From assembly GCA_014804085.1 (NCBI GenBank), contig JAAVAM010000063.1, positions 1 to 6,438 of the forward strand: a stretch of 6,438 nt of DNA, read 5' to 3'. Below are positions 1 through 4,330 of the stretch, piece by piece (the stretch's first letter is position 1; the number at the start of each line of letters is the position of its first letter). A program made the position numbers and the translations under genes. The notes under the pieces were generated by a model, which was given only the letters and a program-made list of their open reading frames with translations, did not search any database and was not told the origin of the DNA. This stretch comes from Treponema sp. (GTDB lineage Bacteria; Spirochaetota; Spirochaetia; Treponematales; Treponemataceae).

Positions 1-1
1 G

Positions 2-412
2 AATGCGGGAACGGCACTGCGTGAGGCGGTCAAGTCCGTAAAGACAGAGAAGACCGAGGGCGCGAGCACCGACCCGTACATCACGGAAGCGGCGGATGTG
101 GTTTCCGGCGCGGTCAACTCGACGGTGACAGCGGGCGGCATTCTGCGGCTCACCGGGTCGCGGCTCAAGTTTGACGCTTCGGACGCGGCGCAGGGCGTGT
201 TCCTCGTGCCGGAAAGCGGCGGCGAGGCGGTGCGCTGTAGCGTGGTCGCCGAGAACAAGCCCGCGCGGGTCATGGTGATGATTCCCGCAGACATCGCGAG
301 CGGCACGTACTACGCCGAGGTGCGAAGCCGCTTCATGGGGAACAGCCAGGCGGGAAAGACGCTGAAAACAGGGCGTTTTTCCAAGCCGCTTGAAGTCGCC
401 GCCCAAGGCTGA
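2..412 (+). CDS. DUF4469 (Ig-like fold) protein, 3' end only
   Basis: The frame is open from the left edge without a stop, so this is the last 136 residues of a longer protein; the GTG at 98 is internal, not a start. The visible part begins with a charged, Lys/Glu-rich stretch (about residues 8-21) and then a beta-rich domain. In that domain, segments such as VSGAVNSTVTAGGILRLTG, a GVFLVPESGGE strand pair and the ending GTYYAEVRSRF...LKTGRFSKPLEV resemble the DUF4469 Ig-like domain. In known family members this domain follows an HU-like DNA-binding domain at the N-terminus, which would lie outside the window. Function is unknown; a nucleoid or DNA-associated role is only inferred from that domain pairing. 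The stop is TGA at 410-412, directly before the tandem repeat array. The family call is from memory of the pattern and is fairly, not fully, secure. Confidence 0.8.
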   Translation, partial: NAGTALREAVKSVKTEKTEGASTDPYITEAADVVSGAVNSTVTAGGILRLTGSRLKFDASDAAQGVFLVPESGGEAVRCSVVAENKPARVMVMIPADIASGTYYAEVRSRFMGNSQAGKTLKTGRFSKPLEVAAQG

Positions 413-562
413 CCGAGCGCGGCTCTCAAGCACAGTTTAGCAGTCCTCTAAAGCATAGTTTAGCAGACTGCTAAAGCATAATGGAGCGGTGCGCTCAAGC
501 AAGGACGAGCGCACTGCTCAAGCATAATCGGGCGGAGTGCTCAAGCGTAGTGGAGCGGTGGT
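413..562. repeat. Tandem array of six 23-bp units with palindromic junctions
   Basis: The core CTCAAGC (or CTAAAGC) recurs at 425, 448, 471, 494, 517 and 540, always exactly 23 bp apart. Units also share a middle part like ATAGT or ATAAT and an end like GGAGCGG or TTTAGCAG. A half unit (GAGC at 415) precedes the first core. At each junction the end of one unit pairs with the start of the next: GAGC/GCTC (415, 422), TTTAG/CTAAA (436, 448), TTTAGCAG/CTGCTAAA (459, 468), GAGCG/CGCTC (484, 492), GAGC/GCTC (507, 516) and GGGC/GCTC (530, 539, one G-U pair). A larger perfect pair, GTGCGCTC/GAGCGCAC, lies at 489 and 507. The period is not a multiple of three, so the array is unlikely to be coding. 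Function is unknown. Confidence 0.85.
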
Positions 563-613
563 TTCCCTTACAAGGGAGGAAGGCGCTCCCCTGCGGAGTA
601 TCAGACAACAGAC

Positions 614-618
614 AGGAG
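614..618 (+). promoter_or_regulatory. Ribosome binding site of the LRR lipoprotein gene
   Basis: AGGAG lies seven bases before the ATG at 626 and fixes that start, which also gives a clean lipoprotein signal peptide. No convincing -10/-35 pair was found between the repeat array and this site. Confidence 0.8.
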
Positions 619-625
619 ATTAGGA

Positions 626-2602
626 ATGAGAAAGACAGCAAGAAACGGGGTGCTGTGGGCGGCGGTTTGCGCGGCGTTCGTTATGCTCGCCGGGTGCAGC
701 ATTTTTGACACTTCGGACGACGGGTCGAATGGAGACAGTCCGAATCCAAGTGGCAGTTCGGGACAGCAGCCGGGGCAGGTTACCACCTGCACGGTGACGT
801 TCTATCCGAATGTGCCTACGGGCGCGGTTGGGGCAGGAGTCCTTGCGGTGCAGACACGGACATGCAATTCAGGCAGTACGTATCAGATTCCCGACGGCTT
901 GTTCACCCTTGACGGATACCGCCTCGCCGGGTGGGCGGACAGTGCGGATGCCGCAAGGGCTGAATACCCAGCAGGGTATCAGTGTACTGTTTACAGTAAC
1001 AGAAGTTTTTATGCGGTATGGGAAATCTCCATTAACACGACAGTGAACGGCTTGGTCATCAGGGATAATGTTGTCGTGGAATTCATGTCGGACAGCGGTA
1101 TCACTGCGGTCGTAATCCCGGACGGCGTTGTGGCAATCGAAGACGGCGTGTTCGGTGGCTGTGGCAGCCTGACGGTAACCTACGCCGGTACAGAGGAGCA
1201 GTGGAATGCGCTTGGCGTTGACACGAAAGACATATATGTCATCTATGGCAACGGGACGACGAGCGGAGGAATTCAGCCCAGCGAGCTGACGATTGAGAAC
1301 CGGGTGGTGGTGAGATGCGACCCAAAGGCGACTGGGTACATCAGAATTCCTTCTGGCGTTACGGGCATAGCGGCAAATGCGTTTGAGGGATGCAGCAGTC
1401 TTGAGATCGTCATAATCCCGGACGGCGTTGTCTCAATCGGAGGGAACGCGTTCAAGGGCTGTACCAACCTGCTGTCCATAGAGATGCCGGGAAGCGTCAG
1501 GTACATTGGATTCAACGCGTTTGAATACTGCAATACATTTAAAACGGTGAACTTTACTGGCACGCTCAGCCGGCTCACCACGTTGGGGCTTGATACGAAT
1601 AACTTTGGGGTAAGTGATATTTCCGTCGTGTGCAGATATGGAACGCCAGATGAAGGAGTGTGCCATTTTGGGGACGCCCTGACGATTGTGGATAACGTCG
1701 TGAAGAGTTGCGACCAAACGCTGACAGGCTACGTCATCATCCCTGACGGGGTGACGGAGATTGCCAGTGAGGCTTTTAAAGATTGCGCAGACATTATGGG
1801 CATTGGAATTCCAGGCAGCGTCACGTTTATTGGAGATGAGGCATTTAAGAATTGTAGCAGCCTCTCATCTGTTGTGGTGTCGAATACACAAATGAAGATT
1901 GGAAAGCTGTTAAACGATGGATGCGATAAACTTACGGGATTCTGTTATACCGGAACGCTTGCCGAATGGATTGCAAGTGACCGTTACTGGGCTGGTGTGT
2001 CGGAAATCGACGGGAAGCCTGTCAGTGAAATCACTGAGCTTACGGCGGACGATTTTGCAGGAGTGACGAAAATAGGAAATAATGCGTTCCAAGGATGGCG
2101 CGAGTTGCATCGGGTTACGATACCGAACTACGTCACTGACATTGGATATAGTCCGTTCGTGGTGTGTACCAGCCTTACGAGCATAACGGTGGAAAGCGGA
2201 AACAGAAGATACCATAGCGACAGCAATTGTCTGATAGAAACGGGAACAAAAACGCTGATAGCAGGTTGCAATACTAGTATCATACCAATGGACGGTAGCG
2301 TGACGAGCATTGCGGAAATGTCGTTTGCGGCATGTATTGGTCTTACGAGCGTGACGATTCCCGATGGCGTGACATATATTGATGTCGGGGTGTTTCTGCG
2401 CTGTATTAGTCTGACGTCCGTTAAGATACCGAGTAGCATTACGTCTATCAGCCCCATGGCATTCGATTATTGTGACAGTCTCACGACTGTGCACTACGGT
2501 GGTACAGAAACAGAGTGGAACAAGATAAGCAGAGGAAAGTTTGACGGTCTGTCCGGCAAAACCATAATCGGCAGCGACGGTTCAACTTGGATAGCAAAGT
2601 AA
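626..2602 (+). CDS. BspA-type leucine-rich-repeat surface lipoprotein
   Basis: A 658-residue predicted lipoprotein. The signal peptide has a basic start (MRKTARN), a hydrophobic core and the lipobox LAGC at residues 21-24, so Cys24 would be lipidated. A Ser/Gly/Pro/Asp-rich tether follows (about 28-52). Residues 55-133 (CTVTFYPN ... GYRLAGW ... FYAVWE) resemble the InlB B-repeat/Flg_new module. The rest is BspA-type LRRs (LRR_5): about twelve units of the form IPDGVxxIgxxAFxgCxxL, from about 164 to 620. They are grouped in larger blocks that open with motifs such as LTIENRVVV (near 142, 220, 351) and close with GTxxxW-like motifs (186, 441, 624; a weaker one at 310). Related treponemal and oral-bacterial LRR proteins take part in adhesion; that role is inferred here. 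The gene stands alone, followed by a hairpin terminator, and looks more AT-rich than the opp genes, especially in its 3' half. Confidence 0.92.
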   Translation: MRKTARNGVLWAAVCAAFVMLAGCSIFDTSDDGSNGDSPNPSGSSGQQPGQVTTCTVTFYPNVPTGAVGAGVLAVQTRTCNSGSTYQIPDGLFTLDGYRLAGWADSADAARAEYPAGYQCTVYSNRSFYAVWEISINTTVNGLVIRDNVVVEFMSDSGITAVVIPDGVVAIEDGVFGGCGSLTVTYAGTEEQWNALGVDTKDIYVIYGNGTTSGGIQPSELTIENRVVVRCDPKATGYIRIPSGVTGIAANAFEGCSSLEIVIIPDGVVSIGGNAFKGCTNLLSIEMPGSVRYIGFNAFEYCNTFKTVNFTGTLSRLTTLGLDTNNFGVSDISVVCRYGTPDEGVCHFGDALTIVDNVVKSCDQTLTGYVIIPDGVTEIASEAFKDCADIMGIGIPGSVTFIGDEAFKNCSSLSSVVVSNTQMKIGKLLNDGCDKLTGFCYTGTLAEWIASDRYWAGVSEIDGKPVSEITELTADDFAGVTKIGNNAFQGWRELHRVTIPNYVTDIGYSPFVVCTSLTSITVESGNRRYHSDSNCLIETGTKTLIAGCNTSIIPMDGSVTSIAEMSFAACIGLTSVTIPDGVTYIDVGVFLRCISLTSVKIPSSITSISPMAFDYCDSLTTVHYGGTETEWNKISRGKFDGLSGKTIIGSDGSTWIAK

Positions 2603-2671
2603 TATAGCCGTTCATTGAAGCAATAATTTCGGAGAGAGCAAACACAATTCCCGTCAGGGAACGCTGTGCCA

Positions 2672-2703
2672 AACAAAGCCGCCCCCATACGGGCGGCTTT
2701 GTT
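2672..2703. terminator. Bidirectional rho-independent terminator
   Basis: A perfect 13-bp stem, AACAAAGCCGCCC (2672-2684) with GGGCGGCTTTGTT (2691-2703), encloses the six-base loop CCATAC. The T-containing arms on both strands suit termination in both directions. It lies about 70 bases after the LRR lipoprotein stop and overlaps the TAA of the minus-strand Rpn remnant, so it serves two converging genes. Confidence 0.85.
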
Positions 2704-3142
2704 ATTGTGCGACCGGCTCGCGGGAGAGTTCTTCGCGCAGGGCGAGGACCTCTGCAAGGGGCAGGGAACAGCAGCGGGCGATTTTTTCGGGGGAATCGCC
2801 TTCTTTGAGGAAATTGCGCGCGCTTTCGCGGATGCCTTCCAGAACGCCGGCGTCATGCCCCTCTTCAAACGCGAACATCTTCTCCACGTCTATCGTCTGT
2901 TGCCATGTCATATACTGTTTCCTCCATTGCATGTTCCGCTTGGCAAAAGCGACTTTCTCCGCAATGCGCTTTGAAAAAGCCGATTTTGCCCGCTCGCCTT
3001 TAAGAAACCTGAAGAAGCTCCTCATCTCGTCGCTTTCCAGTTTATCACAGTTTGCGGCGTTGAAAAAGACCTTGTACGCACGGTCGCCCAGCGTCAGGTT
3101 TCTGTCCGCACGGCAGGTGTTCTCAAAAAAATAGACGGGCAG
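2702..3142 (-). pseudogene. 5'-truncated Rpn-family (PD-(D/E)XK nuclease / putative transposase) remnant
   Basis: The minus strand encodes the C-terminal part of the Rpn family of recombination-promoting nucleases, often annotated as 'PD-(D/E)XK nuclease family transposase'. Recognisable parts in order are LPVYFFENTC (3142-3113), a GDRAYKVFFNAANCD segment, ESDEMRSFFRFLKG, the charged helix with YMTWQQTIDVEKMFAFEEGHDAG, and the family-typical tail with SARNFLKEGDSPEKIARCC and a final LPLAEVLALREEL. The first in-frame ATG is at 3025, giving 107 residues, but family-like sequence continues about 39 codons upstream of it with no start codon, so the ATG is internal to the old gene. Upstream of about 3145-3175 the match fades, and the nuclease domain (usually about the first 150 residues) is missing because oppB takes over. 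It is most likely a decayed fragment; a short expressed protein starting at 3025 cannot be excluded. Confidence 0.75.
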
Positions 3143-3172
3143 TCGCTGTCTCCCCCGCTCCCCCGCGTCGTA

Positions 3173-3201
3173 TTCCCAAAGCGGCGCAAATCGTGTATAC
3201 T
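3173..3201 (+). promoter_or_regulatory. Possible promoter of the opp operon
   Basis: TATACT at 3196-3201 is a good -10 match. TTCCCA at 3173-3178, 17 bases upstream, is a weak -35 (four of six bases). A transcript from it would start near 3208, the same place as the preferred oppB ATG, and no Shine-Dalgarno precedes that ATG. Sequence pattern only. Confidence 0.35.
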
Positions 3202-3207
3202 GCCGCC

Positions 3208-4329
3208 ATGGTTTCCGTTGTTGGGCGATGGCGCGTTTCTGCCTGCCGCGCGTTCCGGGTCGTCGCGTGGCCGTGGCGGCTGTTCAAGGCACGGTGTCCG
3301 CTCGCGTCGTTCATTGCCGGTCGGGTCGTGACGATGCTCGTCATGCTGCTCGCGCTCGGCTGGGCGTTGTTCGGCCTGATGGCGCTCGCGCCCGGCGACA
3401 TCGTTGACCAGATGATGCAGCAGCAGTTGCTCACGCAGGCGGGTACTCCCCGTGCGGGCGGGGCAGGGGAGCGCGCCGACGTGTTCAGCGAGGAGCAGCT
3501 GGCAAACTTGCGCGCCGAGCTGGGACTTGACCAGCCGTTCACGGTGCAGTACGCAAAATGGCTTGCGCGCGTCGTCGTACACCATGATCTGGGCGTGTCG
3601 CTTATCAGCAAGGCACCTGTCGGCTTTCTTATCCGCTCGCGGCTCGTCAACTCGCTCGTGCTCAACCTTATCTCGCTCGTCTGCATCACGGTCTTTTCGT
3701 TCCTGCTCGGCGTGTATTTTTCCAGCAAGGCGGGGACGCGGCTTGACCTTGCGGCGACGTTCTTCGCGCTCTTTTTCCACGCGTTTCCCGGCATTCTCCT
3801 GCTCATCCTGCTCCAGCTGTTCGCGTCGGTGAGCGGGTTGTTCCCCGTCACCGCCTATCCCGACTTCCCGGCGGGCGACGCTCCCGTCGCCTTTGCGTTC
3901 AGCTACGGCTACCATATTTTCCTGCCGCTGCTCGCGTCGTTTTTGGGTGGCATCGGCGGCACGATGCGCATGATCCGTTCCACCATGCTTGACCAGATGG
4001 GCATGCCGTACATCATGGCGCTGCGCGCGCGGGGCATTTCCGAACGCCGCGTCTACCTGCACCACGCGTTCCGCAACACGCTCAACCCGTACATCACGGG
4101 CAGCGCGAACCTGCTGGCGGGGCTGTTCAGCGGCTCGCTCGTGCTGGAGATTATCTTTGCCTATCCCGGCATCGGGCGGCTTTCGTATGACGCGGTGATG
4201 CAGCAGGACGTGAATTTGGTGCTTGCCTGCACGATGTTCGTCGCCGCACTCAACCTGATCGGCATGACGCTTTCCGACGTGCTGCTCGCCGTCGTCGATC
4301 CGCGCATCCGCTACGGGAAGGAGGGCTGA
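3208..4329 (+). CDS. oppB: Peptide-type ABC transporter permease, OppB/DppB family
   Basis: A 373-residue inner-membrane permease that would form half of the channel of an Opp/Dpp-type importer. About six hydrophobic segments are visible, the first at about 40-62 and ending in the family signature LMALAPGD. A charged extracytoplasmic loop follows (EEQLANLRAELGLDQP). The cytoplasmic EAA loop that contacts the ATPase is ALRARGISERRVYLHHAFRN from residue 271, followed by TLNP. The C-terminus, FAYPGIGRLSYDAV ... VDPRIRYG, is typical of OppB. The start is uncertain: ATG 3208 was chosen over GTG 3193 (which would give 378 residues), and neither has a Shine-Dalgarno. The first 30 or so residues are Arg/Trp-rich and not typical of the family, whose homology starts near residue 35. 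The stop is one base before the next gene, which shows an operon. The substrate cannot be told from the sequence. Confidence 0.93.
   Translation: MVSVVGRWRVSACRAFRVVAWPWRLFKARCPLASFIAGRVVTMLVMLLALGWALFGLMALAPGDIVDQMMQQQLLTQAGTPRAGGAGERADVFSEEQLANLRAELGLDQPFTVQYAKWLARVVVHHDLGVSLISKAPVGFLIRSRLVNSLVLNLISLVCITVFSFLLGVYFSSKAGTRLDLAATFFALFFHAFPGILLLILLQLFASVSGLFPVTAYPDFPAGDAPVAFAFSYGYHIFLPLLASFLGGIGGTMRMIRSTMLDQMGMPYIMALRARGISERRVYLHHAFRNTLNPYITGSANLLAGLFSGSLVLEIIFAYPGIGRLSYDAVMQQDVNLVLACTMFVAALNLIGMTLSDVLLAVVDPRIRYGKEG
4318..4324 (+). promoter_or_regulatory. Ribosome binding site of the oppC-oppD fusion gene
   Basis: AAGGAGG lies inside the last codons of oppB, six bases before the ATG at 4331. 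It sets that start and implies coupled translation with oppB. It is far stronger than anything before oppB or before any internal start in the ATPase half of the fusion. Confidence 0.85.
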
Positions 4330-4330
4330 G

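Noticed and set aside
477..528. -10 promoter boxes CATAAT inside repeat units (477, 523)
   Set aside because: They are part of the repeat consensus, and no TTGACA-like -35 lies at the right distance.
413..562. CRISPR array
   Set aside because: The 23-bp units abut directly with no unique spacers, and the units themselves vary; this is a tandem repeat.
564..590. Hairpin TCCCTT/AAGGGA and GGGAG/CTCCC before the lipoprotein gene as a terminator or attenuator
   Set aside because: Stems are only 5-6 bp, mutually exclusive and without a T-tract; too weak to call.
481..708. Small plus-strand ORF starting in the repeat array
   Set aside because: It overlaps the lipoprotein gene in another frame, has no Shine-Dalgarno, and its first part is repeat sequence.
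3125..3131. Run of seven A as a frameshift that hides the Rpn N-terminal half in another frame
   Set aside because: Both other minus-strand frames upstream of the run were inspected and show no Rpn-like sequence, so truncation explains it better.
3094..4065. Long minus-strand ORF opposite oppB
   Set aside because: Low-complexity Arg/Glu/His-rich product, typical of the antisense of a GC-rich membrane-protein gene; oppB has clear family motifs.
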